Positions 1-12,717 are shown, counted from the stretch's first letter. The stretch is 64,000 nucleotides of DNA from Orbilia blumenaviensis (GCA_036872755.1 JAVHNS010000002.1:1736001-1800000), one strand, 5' to 3'. Notes: generated from the letters alone by a model not told the origin. Made by a program: numbers and translations.

Positions 1-643
1 AAAGCAAGCGCAATAGCATACTGACCACCTCTCAGAAACCCCTTTGTACCATCAATAGGATCCAGAGCCCACACCCTCCCCTTCCCACTCTCCGTATGTC
101 TTCCCTTATCAATGAAATCCATCATCTCGGTTTCATTGCTAACGGTTCCTAGTTCAGGTACCGGACCGGATGATGTTGATGACGACGATGAAGACTGTCC
201 CGTGGCATTGGAGTATATTGCGTCTGTTACGGCCTTAAATACTAATCCCGTAAGCTCCTTATTTGATCGAAGGTCTGCAGAGTCTTCTTCGCCGATGATG
301 TTATCATCTGGGAAGTTCTTATCAAGACTGGCAAATACGAGAGATTGTGCTCCAAAGTCGGCGACTGATTACTCCTCAAATAGGAGTTCAAGACGTTAGT
401 ATATGTACTATAAAAATAGAATAGAAAAAAATAAAAAATAAAAAATAAAAAAAAGGTGATAAGGGAGAGGGTAGAGAGGGAAGAAAACATACTAGTAACA
501 GGACTATTATCATCCTTCTCCAGTGTCCCCTTAACCTTCGAATTATAAACCGCCTTCGAAAGAACCGCCGCCCTCTGAACCGCAAGCTCAGCTACCCTCC
601 TCTCCCGTTCAAACGGTAAACTCGCACCAGTAGAAGTAGCCAT
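1..643 (-). CDS. met22: 3'(2'),5'-bisphosphate nucleotidase (Hal2/Met22), partial
   Basis: Hydrolyses 3'-phosphoadenosine 5'-phosphate to AMP, removing a by-product of sulfate assimilation; the family is Mg-dependent and inhibited by Li/Na. Two exons are visible: 643-493 and 364-1, with an intron 492-365 (GTATGT...CAG). The first exon reads FERERRVAELAVQRA and ends in KDDNSPVT; the second holds the metal-site motif IIGEEDS and, near the window edge, DPIDGTKGFLRGGQYAIALA, the signature of the inositol monophosphatase-like superfamily. A Ser-rich insert lies between them. The C-terminal part lies beyond the left edge. I chose the ATG at 643 because the family homology begins there, but the frame stays open upstream to an ATG at 934, so a longer N-terminus is possible. 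The family call is firm; the start is uncertain. Confidence 0.93.
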
Positions 644-1699
644 CGTCCTCGAACTAAATATCCTGCGATGAGGCCCGGAAGTCAAACAAAGAAACCCGAT
701 TCGTTTGTTCGCACAAACAGTATTCGAAAAGCGGGTTACTATGAAGCTCTGAAGCCGAGGGAAAAGAACTGCTTGAGGAGTAGAAGCCACGCCGACGATG
801 GTGATTGCCAGGATTACGGGGAGAACGATGCTGAGGATGATTAACACCCTGGATATGGAATGCTTGTTTCGCGGGGTGGTAGTAGTAACTTTTGATTGTG
901 GGGGGCTCCTAGCTGCACCTGCAGATGGTCGCATGGGAAGGAAAGAAAAATTATCTAAAAATTCTTAAGATAAATAATCCCCAAAGAGAAATGGAAAAAA
1001 AAATGGGATGTCCAAGGCGATGAATTATCTAATGGTATCTCGAGACGAGTTTACGTCAAATCCCACTCTTTCTCTTGGTGGGTGCACCGGTGTGCTAGCT
1101 ATTTTAATACCACTTACGTTACCGTTCGATGTCGTTGTTTCTGCGTTGCAGGCCGCCAAGCCTTGTCGTTGAGGATGGGATGTCGCCGGAGTCGGGGTTA
1201 TGTCCTTCTGGCCCATGCATATACGCCTATGATGGGATGCTTATTTGTAATTAAACAACCTCCACCTTTTTAATTCCCCTTGGGTCTCTAGTCTCGTTTA
1301 TTACACGTATTTATAGCCCCGGTAAGAGGTGAGCCTTATACACAGAGGTAATCGTAATCAACAAATGAATAATTCAGAAAAGTATTGAAAACGCCTCTGA
1401 AACTGAAAAAGAACACCCCTTGATAAAAATACAGATAATGAGGCACCCAAACGATGATTCACTGGAGCCAAAACAAAATATATTTGGTTAGAATTTACGG
1501 CGTTACTTTTCAGATGAACGCCTCTAATGCCCTTGCATGGAGAGAAGAAGAAAAAAAGTAATAAGAAAAATAGATCCGGAGAAGATTAAGAAGTGGAAGA
1601 AAAATAGTATGAAAGATAAAAGAAGAAATTTGAAAGAGAAACAAAACCACTGGGTATTGGAGTCGCTAGTAGCAATCAACGGAAACGACAGTGGGATTC
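644..1699. other. Intergenic: MET22 upstream region and RSC9 3' flank
   Basis: Between the MET22 start and the RSC9 stop, both genes on the minus strand. Bases 644-934 continue the MET22 frame without a stop and may be coding (see findings). The rest is AT-rich with A-rich runs near 980-1000 and 1540-1640, the latter probably RSC9 3' UTR. I see no further gene. Confidence 0.6.
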
Positions 1700-4600
1700 C
1701 TAAAGCATGATAGGGTATGGAGACGAATCTGAATCCTCCATACCATCAACCATAGGAACATCCTCCCCACCTTCATGGAACGTCTGTGTTACATTACTGA
1801 TAATGTCACAGAGAACTGAAATGAAGTACTGGTTCCGACTGGCTGCCAGTTTCTCAGCCAATCTAGTTCTGAGCAAGAGCAAGCTATTCGACCCAGAAGG
1901 CTTCACCCTACTAATGTTCTGTAAAACCTTTGACGCCATAATATGGACCCCGGAGTTTTCGGGCTGTTCTCGGGCTGGGACCTCCAGGGTCCAGGGAATA
2001 GCGTGGTGCGGAGGTGGGGCCGGAGGCGGCGCATCCGATGCCTTCTTAGCTGCAGGTGGGGACTTTTGTACCTCGCCCTTAGCATTCCGAATCACTGGCT
2101 CTTTCTTCTTACTCGGCATGTGGCCAAGAAGATGCGAGAAGAACTCCTGTTTGTTCTTCGTGGGCTCCGCGTGATATTTCAAACAGGTGCCATATAGACA
2201 CTTCTGCTCTGGAATTTCTGAGCCCTTTTTCAGAAATGTGTGCTCATCACGGACATGCTTAAAGAGCTCCTGTGCCGTTGGGAAGAACTCGCCGCATGCT
2301 TTGGTAGACGAGCTTGCTGGCGACTGGGTCGCACCGCCCTGTTGGGCGACAAGCCATCCGCACTTCAAGTAAGTGTTATATTCCAAGCCCATTGGAGCTT
2401 CACGGGGAGCAATCCCGTTAATGACGAATCTATTCGACTGGCCGTGTTCACCCTTGATCATTTGCGGCTTAGCCGTTGGAAACGCCACACTGACATTCTT
2501 AATGAATTCGTTAGCGATGAGCATCTGCTGCTGCTTTGGCCCATTGTTAACATAGCTGGCAAATCTTTGCTGATAGGCCTGCCAAAGGGCGATCTGGGTG
2601 ATTTCACTCTGTGGATTGGCCTCGAAACTCGAGCGCATCCTAAATATCACAAATGAGCAAAAGCATCCTACAATTGAAGGGGGTTAGCGGAAGGGACTCA
2701 GCAGTAACATACCACCATATGGCACGCTGCGGTTCTTGCATCTTCAGAATGTCTTCAAGGAGATCGTTTGGAATGTTCGGTGTAACTTCCGGGACTGGTT
2801 TCCTAGCCGGTGGCTTTGGAGGGCCTAACGAAATAATAGTCGGCGATATTTTGAGGAGGTTGTAAGAAAGAAGTCGTGCAAGCTGTTCTATTAGCTCGTA
2901 TGACCTAGGCCTGGCAACAAGGGCATCGACATTCCCCGTGATCAGGGTATAGTGGTATAGAAAGTCGAGGATTGGGACAAGGAGGGCTTCATTCGGGACC
3001 ATGAGAAGGTTCCCTAGGTGTTCTAAAACACCAAGGGGGGTGTTTTCCAGATACGCATCTCCACCTTGCATAGAGAGGCTAACCATGATGTTGAGGGCCG
3101 AGACAACCATAGTTTGGCTGTTGTCCAAAATTATTGGCCAGAGGAGCTCAACAAGCTCGGCTTCCTGTTCATGCTGAACAACACGCAGAATGGACTCTAG
3201 AACCTGGAGAGAGACTGTTTGAAGATCAACGTATCTATTCTCCCGAGGTGTTTTCAAGGCGCTAAGGAGGATTGAAAAGGCATCTGATTGATATTGTAGT
3301 AGGTATCGGACGTTTTCCTGTATCAACGGGAACGCCTGTGGGTTTGTTGTGAGATTTCGGAGAATCTCAGCTGCGTAGAGGCCATTCTCCATCATTGTGA
3401 CCCATTCTTTGGTCTCCAAAGTACCAGCAAGCTTGTTGTAGGAAGTCAGATCGACCTTGGAAGACGGATCGTATGAAGAGGGTTTCCACGGGGCAACTGC
3501 TTTCCCAATCTGCCTGTCATTAACAGCCTTGACACAAGCAGCAATCAAATCGAGGAGGCTCCTTCCAAGGTTGACTTCCTCCCTAAGCCGGAGGGTTTGA
3601 AGATGTGGATGGCACGATCTTTCAAGGAGATATTTGAGGGACCAGGATACTTCTGTAGGCAGTCCGCTCAACAAACCCATTATAGCACGGTAGGTTTCAC
3701 CGACTCCATGGGTGTGGGGAAGCTGCTGAGATACAGTTGGAGGGGCTGACGCTGGTGTAGGTTGGGTGAATTGTTGTGGGTTACTGTACGGAGTCGGTAT
3801 GGGGGTGATGCTCATCGGAGGGAGGGGGGGAAGATTAGATTGATGATGTGACTGACCCCCCGATGATGAAACATGATTCGGAGTTGAGCTGCTCCTTCCA
3901 TTCATGGTTGCCTGAGGTGTAGGTGACTGGTTTGACGAAGTGACGTTGCGTGGTTTTGGAGTGGGGACTGGAGGTTGAAAAAGTTGGCGTTTGGGAGGAG
4001 CTTCACGTAAGGTTCGACCTGATGGAGTTGTGGTCGTGGAGGTGTCCTCGGTGCCTGTTCGCCCTCTTGTCAAGAGACCTGGAGTGCTGGATTCCGCGGC
4101 TGGAGGTGCGACCTTTCCAACCAGCTCCGATCCAGCCGCCGACACATGCTCCAGGATCTCCGGTTTGGGGGCTTCTGTCTTCCAGTGGTGGATACATTCA
4201 TATGCCCTAGCAATTGAGTAAAAATTAAATTATATGTGAGCATTTATTTATTATGGTTATTATTATCATCATTTGATTCATCACCGTCATTATCATCGTC
4301 ATGATGGTTAGATCTTCTTTGATAGACACGGGTGGCTGCATACCCCAGGTTCTTCCAGTATATGGTCTTGAGAACAAAGCCAATGTTGGTATTGTGCTGC
4401 GGAGGGTTGAATTGCACAGCAAGTTCCTTCCATAGACCTATGAGAGAAAAGAAACAGCGACAGTATCATTAGTATTTCGGTGGAAGATACCCAGATTGAG
4501 TCAGGATTATGCATGATGAAGAGCCCATACCCGTTGTGTTGGAAACAATAGTATATCCCCCACGTTCGATGATATTTTTGTAGAGCTTTAACAGGTCCAC

Positions 4601-4918
4601 TTTCTTCCTCTGAAGGTCAGGTTCTAGGTTACCCAGCTGGGTGACTCTATAGTCTCCAAGTTAGCTCCCTTTTCCTTTTTCTTTCATTTTTACCATGCCA
4701 GTGTCATCCGAAGCTTTTGCTGATAGCAGCAGCCGAGAGAGCTGTCACTACAGGATTCAGATGCACGTATGGTATATAGATATGTGTGTATGCACATACC
4801 CTCGTTCCTCCTGGAGTTTACGGATCTCCTCGATGAAGGCTTCGTATTCAGGCGTCCGGTCAATGTCGGATTCGTCGAACTCGCGGGGGTACGCGGTATA
4901 CTGGTTCTTGGGACCCAT
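1700..4918 (-). CDS. rsc9: RSC chromatin-remodelling complex subunit Rsc9 (ARID protein)
   Basis: Subunit of the SWI/SNF-type RSC remodeller, related to animal ARID2/BAF200. Five exons: 4918-4800, 4646-4531, 4437-4344, 4206-2713, 2639-1700, giving 920 residues in one frame. The ARID DNA-binding domain covers about residues 13-111 (EYEAFIEEIRKLQEERG, LYKNIIERGGYTIV, CHFW-less core LWKELAVQFNPP) and is split by three introns. A Ser/Pro/Thr-rich linker follows, then a long helical repeat region, then a C-terminal part with two C2H2-like zinc fingers (CGEFF...HVRDEH and CLYGTC...HLLGH). The start ATG at 4918 has a good context (AACCATGG); the frame is closed by a stop at 4991, just upstream of a GTG at 4990. 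An additional 5' exon cannot be excluded. Confidence 0.92.
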
Positions 4919-6599
4919 GGTTGGTTCAATGGGCTTGAACTGGTGATTTGAGGGGGGGAAAGGTATAGTCCCTGGAATCGACGGTGCCACTTAAACAGCG
5001 GTCACCCGAGTAACTTGTACCCCAGCTGAGTCCCGATTACAATTGATAAGCCTTGCTTTGGCCCGGGAAGGTAGGTATTCGAGGCACGAGTCGGACGTCT
5101 GCGTACACAGGGGAGCAATCACGATGGTGTCTATCCTGTGTGCGTTGTTGTCGATGGTCCCCGGCCTGGAAGCGGTGGGTAGGTAGTATGGTGTGGCAGG
5201 ACAGAGTAGTGGAGGTGTCTGATTGAGAGGGTTGTTGGATGGGCTGGGATGGGTTTCTTCGACTGCGAGAAAAGTCGCGTCGCTCTCGAACTTGCGCTTC
5301 GGCTTGGCAGCGGTCAGGTTACGTTTGACTAGCTCAGAGCCGCATACCCTTAAAATATTCGCTGATGATCTCAATTATTCCTTGGCTCGCGGTTCTCAAC
5401 TCGATTATTTATAACCTCTGACTCCAATAATAATGTACAGTAGGGGTTAAGTAGTTAGGTAAGCAGGTACCAGTAGTTAGGTAACTTAACCTTGGTGGGA
5501 TCTTATCTTATCAGGAGGTCCAATATGTAGGTAGGTACCTCTTAGGTAGGAGGTATCTAGGTACCTAGGTAGGTATACACTTATATATAGCTTATACGCT
5601 TGATGTGCTACCTAGGTTACTCGAGAATTAGGTATACCTTATACTGTACATTCGCCGCCACACGCCGCCACGGAACATAGCGACACCCATCCCTTCCACC
5701 ATACCAGGCCGGCCGGATACCCGACATATAACGTTTCAAGCACCTGGAAAGCAGGAAATATATGTTCGATCGATTACCTACTGATATTGCAAAAGAGGCA
5801 TCGGTACTACGGATACCTAACCGATAACCTTTAGAAAAACTGAGCACCTTGTAGACCTATGCCGCATAGTATTAGATACACCAGTAGTCCAAGTGATGGC
5901 AATGAAATAAATCGAGTGTGTAGTATACTTGGTTTATACCTGGGTTTATACCTGATGATACCTAGGTAAACATAGATAAAAAAAAATTAGTATACAGTCA
6001 GTACCTATAGCTAGATACACTACATCCTTGGTTCGATTGCAAACGGAAACATTCCGAGCTGAGCTGGGTCTGGGTGTCTGGGATTATCCGCCAGCGAAAT
6101 CCTAAGTACGGTAGCAGCACCCAGGCATCTACTGCTATACCACGCTCAAGGTACCACTTTTGCACTCCACCAAAGGGATATATACGTATATACCACCACA
6201 TACAGAACCCCCTTAATACCGAGTACTTGCTACGAAAGTATCTAAGCAAGTATATCCTGCGATTAAAATACCGCCGGACAAAGCGATATAAACCAAGGGG
6301 GTGTCGGCTAGGCTGCGTTGGATTGGTTCGCCGCAGAGATTTTTTTTCCCCAAGTTCTTGTGTCGGCAAGGTTCTTATCTCCATCCATTCATTCGCACCC
6401 TCTACATAATATTACTCCAGAAAAGAAAGAAAAAAACAACCACCCCTACAAAACCTTAGAACCTTCGCCAGTCTACCGTATATTCCCACAATCCCATCAA
6501 CTTCCTTGGTTTACATTTCGCCTCGGGAACGAGCCTGTCCGAATAGCCGAGGATACCCAGCCTGATTCGAACTTTTATATAATAAATAATCTGGAGACC
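4919..6599. promoter_or_regulatory. Divergent intergenic region between RSC9 and MAS2
   Basis: The two genes are transcribed away from each other, so both promoters must lie here. Bases 5430-5640 are packed with permutations of GTAGGTA and TACCTAGGTA. Short open frames at 4991-5414 and 5998-6409 lie on both strands with no recognisable protein features. No conserved promoter element could be assigned by eye. Confidence 0.6.
5430..5640. repeat. GTAGGTA / TACCTAGGTA repeat cluster
   Basis: Degenerate head-to-head units of (G)TAGGTA and its complement TACCTA recur through this stretch, including an exact palindrome TACCTAGGTA at 5562-5571 and a near copy at 5610-5619. Another exact copy lies at 5959-5968. 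The unit recurs at other intergenic places in the window. Confidence 0.7.
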
Positions 6600-8415
6600 A
6601 TGTTCAGGTCCAGCTTGCGAGCCGCCAGACGGCTACCAAGGGTCTCGACAGTCAATCCAACATATCAACGCACCTTTGCCTCATTAAAGCCATCATCAGT
6701 AGTACGTTTATCTCCAACAGCTCCGTCCGTTCCATCTTTCAACCATGCACTGACACTTCGGGCAAACTCCAGGATTCGCCAGAGTTCGAGCAGGTCACAA
6801 CACTACCAAATGGCGTCCGGGTGGCAACTGAGGCCATGCCAGGCCACTTCTCTGGTGTCGGCGTATATCTCGATGCCGGCGCTCGTTACGAAGACGACAG
6901 TTTGCGAGGAGTCAGCCATATAGTAGACCGGTTGGCATTCAAGGTTCGTTAGGCAACGAACGATGTCGTCTTCCCTCTCAATCCGCAGCTCGAAATCGTC
7001 TGAAACTAATATAAATTTATTCTTTATGGATGTAGAGCACAAAACAACGAACAATGGAGAGTATGTATGAATCGATAGAACGGTTAGGCGGAAACGTCCA
7101 GTGCATCTCGTCGCGAGAATCGATAATGTACCAATCTGCTGTGTTCAACCACGACGTTCCAACAGCCATGGGTCTGCTAGCCGAGACGATATTGGACCCT
7201 CTGATCACCCAGGAAGAAGTCGAGCAGCAATTGGAGACCGCTGAATACGAAATCGGAGAAATATGGGGCAAATCAGAACTGATCCTGCCAGAACTACTAC
7301 ACGGAATAGCGTATCAGAACAATACCCTTGGAAACCCGTTATTGTGTCCCCAGGAACGGCTCAGTGTTATTGACAGAAACACGATTGAAAAGTACAGGAG
7401 TATTTTTTACAAGCCGGAGCGGATAGTGGTCGCGTTTGCGGGAGTACAGCATCAAGATGCGGTCAAGCTGGTTGAGCAGTACTTTGGCGACATGAAGTCA
7501 ACTACACAGCTTGCCAATGCAGCCCAGTCGCAACCTACCAACTCGAAACAGGCCCCGTTACCATCATCTAATCCAAAAACGCTACTGTCCAAAATGCCTT
7601 TTCTAAAGAATCTGTCGACAACCGCCTCACCATCTGCTTCACATGCATATGCATACCTGGACCCGCGAAACCCGTATCCAAACCTTACAGTCCCGTCCCT
7701 CTACACCGGCGGTCAAACTGAGGTTGCGCCGAAGTACGGACCCGGGGAAAACAAGGAACTGACACACATCTACATTGCATTTGAAACCCCAGGGATCGTC
7801 AGCAAAGACATTTACGCATTGGCTACATTGCAGACGCTCCTAGGTGGCGGTGGATCGTTCTCTGCAGGTGGTCCCGGAAAGGGCATGTACTCGAGGTTGT
7901 ACACCAACGTGCTAAACCAATATGGCTGGATTGAGAGCTGCGTGGCTTTCCACCACTCGTACAATGATTCCGGCATGTTCGGTATCGCCGCTTCGTGCGA
8001 GAAAGAAGCGTCCGGGGCGATTGCGGACGTGGTACTTCGAGAGATGGCAAATACATTTACTTCATCGGGATACAATGCTTTACAAATATCTGAAGTTGAG
8101 AGGGCGAAGAATCAACTCCGGTCTTCATTGCTCATGAACTTGGAGAGCAGGATGATCGAATTAGAGGACCTGGGCAAGCAGGTTCAATGCCATGGACGGA
8201 AGATAGGGCCCGCCGAGATGTGCAAAGAGATTGAAAAACTGACCGTGCACGATTTGAGGCGGGTTGCGGAGAAGGTGTTTACCGGGAAAGTTATCAATGT
8301 TGGCGGTGGATCCGGACGGCCAAGCGTGGTTATCCAGGGCACCGAGGAAGCCGTTAAGATCATCGGGAGCGTGGATAGGAGAGCACGGAAGTATGGTCTT
8401 GGAAGAAAGCCGTGA
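6600..8415 (+). CDS. mas2: Mitochondrial processing peptidase alpha subunit
   Basis: Non-catalytic, substrate-recognising subunit of the matrix peptidase that removes presequences from imported proteins. Three exons: 6600-6701, 6773-6943, 7036-8415 (550 residues). Exon 1 encodes 34 residues rich in Arg/Ser without acidic residues, a mitochondrial presequence. Exon 2 begins with DSPEFEQVTTLPNGVRVATE, the usual start of the mature M16 fold. Where the beta subunit has the zinc motif HxxEH, this protein reads SHIVDRLAFK, so the catalytic site is absent, as expected for alpha. The glycine-rich loop GGGGSFSAGGPGKGM (about residue 360) is the substrate-binding hallmark of the alpha subunit. Intron 1 (6702-6772) has donor GTACGT and an internal CTGAC branch-like site; intron 2 has donor GTTCGT. 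An Ala/Ser/Pro-rich insert lies between the two M16 halves. Confidence 0.95.
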
Positions 8416-10712
8416 AACAGCACTTATTCGCTACATACGACATTTGATCGAAAACGAAAAAAAAAGTATGAGACCAAGAAGGATGATATAGACCATTCTG
8501 CTTCATGGCTGCACGAGTAAGGGGAAGACCAAAGCTTGAGCTCTTCCTTTTTCTTCAGTATTTTTCTGAAAATTTTCCTCCCTTTACGCTGGGAACGTTT
8601 ATAACGTTTAGACTTGATTTTGTTGATTTACATAATTTCTGTACGGCGTACGAGATATCATATATCTACGGTGGGGAATCAACATTCTTATTCTTATGGC
8701 CATGAGACTGGCGGGTTTTCGCGTTCTTTTGTATAATCTTTCCTAGTATCATATCACACGACTCTTTTCTCTTTTCTCTCTCTTGTCTCTCTCTTTTCTT
8801 CTTCTGTCCTATTGTCCGACACGAGACCATCATTGTCCTATCCTATTGTTTCTGTTTCTCTCTGTAAATATTTGACTATTCCTTGTACGAGAGAATATGC
8901 ACGATAACTCTGATACTATCACAGCACAGCGCAGCGCACAACAAACCAAGCCAAGCAGAGCAAAGCACAACGAAGGCAAAAAAGCTCAACGGAAGCCTCG
9001 GGTGCTCTCAGATCCGGGAGCCAATGCCTGGCCAATAAGCTTAGCATCACGACGTCCAGGCTTTCCCTATCCCAGGGATCTGGTGGAGAACAGGGGCAAT
9101 CCCTCGCGAGGAAGACCCAGCCAGCCAGCCGCGTCGGTTTGGTGCTGACGAAGCAAAAAAGGAGCAAAAGTAAAATTACACCCGCTAAAAAGTCTGACCC
9201 GACAAGAAATAATACAATAATAATAATAAGTAAAAAAAAATTCTCCTTCACTTTACCCAGCAGCGCATGCACATATCCGCCTCGTGCCGACCTGTCTTGC
9301 GCCTTGGAGCACCCGGACTTCCTTCCTCTTGCTTTGCTTAGCCGTAGGGGACTTTTTTTTCCCTCTCTCTTTTCCTTCTCACGTTTTTCTTCCTCCCTTG
9401 ACCTCATCCTGAGCCTTTATTTTTTTATTCTATTTTGTTGCTACTATTCATTCACCTCTACCTTATATTCTTTTTTTTTTTTTAGGAAGAAAAAGAAGAA
9501 GAAGAGGAAGAGTGAAAAGCAGTGGGAAGGAAGCAGTCAGAAAGGGGCGCTATTGTTATTACCGTTATTGTTATAATACGAAGAAGTACCTACCAGCAGT
9601 GGCAGTCTGCAGGAATTAGCGTGGACCGGTTTGTGCATCGACGACCAGACAAACGAGCCTGACGACCGACTATCACAGCCCAACCAAATAATTAATTTTA
9701 TCATCATCTCAGCTCTCTCTCTATCTTTATCCTTCTCTCTCCTTTTCCCTTTACTACCCCCTTCCTTTCCACCGCCAGCATCATCTTCATCCTACTAGAC
9801 CACTGCTACCTACCGCTTCTTCCCTTCCAGAAGAACGGCATCCCCAATTGTCCCTTCTAATCAATAATAATACATTCCCGCCAGTCCGTCTTGTTTGCCG
9901 TTTTTTTGGCTTGCTTAAACTCGGAAATCCTTTCTTTCTCGACAGAAAGTCGTACCGATTGGCCCGCTACCTGCAACTTTGACAGATCACACACCTTACG
10001 ACCGTACCATATACAATACACCGCCTAATATATAATTTAATATTAATACGTCCTTTCTCCCGCTCTTGCTCCATCCTTTTTTGGTTCTTTCAATCCAGCC
10101 CAGAAGGATCACGACTAGCTTATCTTGCTGTAAGTCCATTTAAGCACGTTTGTGCTGCTCCTGCTCTGTACGTGCGTGCGTGTGTGTGTGCTCTTGGTTG
10201 TGTGTGCTTGCAACATTCCACACACCACCCACAGCCACATTCTCGATAGCTTCGGAAGCTAACGGCAATAGTGACCTCAGACCTCAACTTCTGCCTCCCG
10301 TTCACCGCCAGTTCTTGCACCTAAGCGGCCCTTGTCTGCAGCATCCTACAGACAAACGACTGGGCAAGCTTGCGGTAAAAGAAACCACCCATCCTAAAAG
10401 CAACACCAAAGCAAGTGGAGCTACAAGGGTCGACCAGCCCCTCACAAAACATCCACCTCAAATCCAACCTTCCTATCCCAACTCTAGCCAGATCACCGTC
10501 CTGTCAGCCTGCTCGATAGGTATCTGCCTTTTATTTTATTTTTTTCTGTTTGGACTGAAAGGAAAAGAAGAGGCACATTTTTTATCTTGTAGTGTTGGCA
10601 GACGTTTCCTTTATCTGAGAGTTATCCTAGTCCTGGAACTCCCAACTGGTCTAGAAACCCGCTACCAAACCCCCCCTCGAGAAGCATCGAGCTTTATCGC
10701 ACGTGGTTCCCA
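8416..10712. promoter_or_regulatory. MAS2 3' flank, then LCB2 promoter and long leader
   Basis: The first part is AT-rich MAS2 3' flank. Bases 8760-8815 form a pyrimidine tract (CTCTTTTCTC-type). From 9270 to 10712 the plus strand holds no ATG at all over more than 1.4 kb, while CAT is frequent, suggesting that most of this stretch is transcribed leader of LCB2. A GTAAGT donor-like site at 10130 could open a 5' UTR intron, but I could not fix an acceptor (TAG at 10628-10630 is one candidate). Confidence 0.55.
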
Positions 10713-12717
10713 ATGCCTCGTAAAGCCTCGAGCTCCGTTAGCAGCATAATTGATACCCCGAAGCGTGCAACTGTGAGGACGACCAACAAGATTGTGCAAT
10801 TCTTTGCGTCCTCGCAGAAGCCTTCGTCGGGTGAAGCCAAACCCTCCGGCTCCTTCCCGGGCACGCTCCCAAAACTCGCACCCAGCATTTCATTGCCAAC
10901 GATCTCCCTGTCGACTGCTACCGGAGAAAATACAACGGAAGCACCAATGGTTGTTTTCTCGCCCGAGGAAGCCCGTCGCACGGCTAGGAAGAATGCCCAA
11001 TTCGGACCTTTGTTGCACCAGAGCCACAAGTATGTCAGTCAACATAACGACGATAAGGAACTTGAGGAGCCGATAGAAGATGAGCCACCATACTTCATCA
11101 TGTTCACAACCTACTTCTCCTATCTCATCCTTATCATCTTCGGACATGTTCGGGATTTCTTCGGCAAGCGATTCAGGAGCAGCAAGTACACAAACCTCAA
11201 AGCCCAAAATGTAAGTTTAGTTCTTCTACGTCTAACTATTGGCCAAAAATGTCTAATGTTTAATATAGGGTTATGCTGCACTAAACAGTGATTTCGACAA
11301 CTTCTACGTTCGAAGGTTAAAGAAGAGACTAGACGACTGCTTCAGCAGGCCAATCACTGGTGTTCCCGGCAGATTTATTACACTTCTTGGGCGTGAGAGC
11401 CACGACTACAACGACACCTTCCTCATGACTGGAGAAAAAATTGAAACTCTCAACATGAGCTCTTATAATTATCTCGGATTTGCTCAATCTGAGGGTCCTT
11501 GCGCCGACGCTGCCGAAGACAGCATCCGCAAGTATGGTGTTAGCGCAGCCGGAACCAGAGCCGACGGTGGTACATTGGATGTTCACGTGGACTGCGAAGC
11601 TCTTATTGCCCGATTCGTCGGAAAGCCTGCTTCTATCCTCTATTCTATGGGTTATGGTACAAACGCCTGGATCTTCCAATCTTTGGTGAACAAGGGCTGT
11701 CTTATCATCTCTGACGAACTTAACCACGCATCCATCCGTACCGGTGCTCGTGCCTCTGGTGCTATGATCGATATGTTCAAACACAACCACATGGGCGACT
11801 TGGAAAACAAGCTCCGTGAATATATCTCTCAAGGTCAACCACGCACCCACAGACCATGGAAGAAGATTCTCGTCGTTGTCGAAGGTCTTTACTCTATGGA
11901 AGGTACCATGTGCAATCTCCCTGCTTTGGTCAGACTTCGAGAACAATACGGATTTTACCTCTTTGTTGATGAAGCTCATTCCGTCGGCGCTTTGGGACCC
12001 CGTGGCCGTGGTGTATGCGACTTCTTCGGTGTTGACCCCCGCAACGTTGATATCCTCATGGGTACTCTTACCAAGTCCTTCGGTGCCAACGGTGGTTACA
12101 TTGCTGCTGAAAAGAATATCATCGATAAGCTTCGTGCCATTAATGCTGGTGTCCTTATGTCTGAAGCTCCTGCCCCTGGTGTCGTCACACAGATCACCTC
12201 TGCCTTGAAAATGATCACTGGAGAACTTAACACCGGCGAGGGTGAAGAGCGTCTTCAACGTTTGGCATTCAACTCTCGTTACCTCCGTCTCGGTCTTAAG
12301 CGTCTTGGATTTATCGTTCTTGGTCACGACGACTCCCCGATTGTTCCACTTATGCTTTACAACCCAGCCAAAATGCCAGCTTTCTCCCGAGAGATGCTTA
12401 AGCGCAAGATCTCGGTCGTTGTCGTCGGTTACCCTGCTACTCCTCTCGTCAGCTCTCGTGTCCGCTTCTGCTTGTCGGCTGCACATAATAAAGATGATCT
12501 TGATAGGCTTCTGAAAGCTTGTGACGAGGTCGGTGATGATTTGGACCTTAAGTTGTCGAGCGGTATTGCCGGTGGTGCCATCCCACTTCCTGAGGGAGTA
12601 ACACAAGAGATGGAAGCGGAGAGAATTGCAAAGGGAGGAAAGGTAGCAGCGCCCAGGTGGCCAATTGAGGAGGTTATTAAGAGGGGTGTGCAAGATACCA
12701 AGCTGCCACTTAGGTAG
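10713..12717 (+). CDS. lcb2: Serine palmitoyltransferase subunit 2 (Lcb2)
   Basis: PLP-binding subunit of serine palmitoyltransferase, which condenses L-serine and palmitoyl-CoA in the ER, the first step of sphingolipid synthesis. Exons 10713-11210 and 11269-12717 join in phase 0 through a GTAAGT...TAG intron with a TCTAAC branch site; the product has 648 residues. The N-terminal 100 residues are Ser/Thr-rich and poorly conserved. A hydrophobic segment, YFIMFTTYFSYLILIIFGHV, marks the ER membrane contact. Then come PGRFITLLGRESHDYND, the aminotransferase-like core with SDELNHASIR and VDEAHSVGALGPRGRG, and the PLP lysine in TLTKSFGANGGYIA (about residue 435). Codon use is strongly biased towards C/T-ending codons, as in highly expressed fungal genes. 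The ATG is the first one after a long ATG-free leader. Confidence 0.96.

Noticed and set aside
10150..10749. Open frame of 199 codons overlapping the LCB2 start in another frame
   Set aside because: It opens with TTG, not ATG, and holds no ATG before the LCB2 start; it is a by-product of an ATG- and stop-poor leader.
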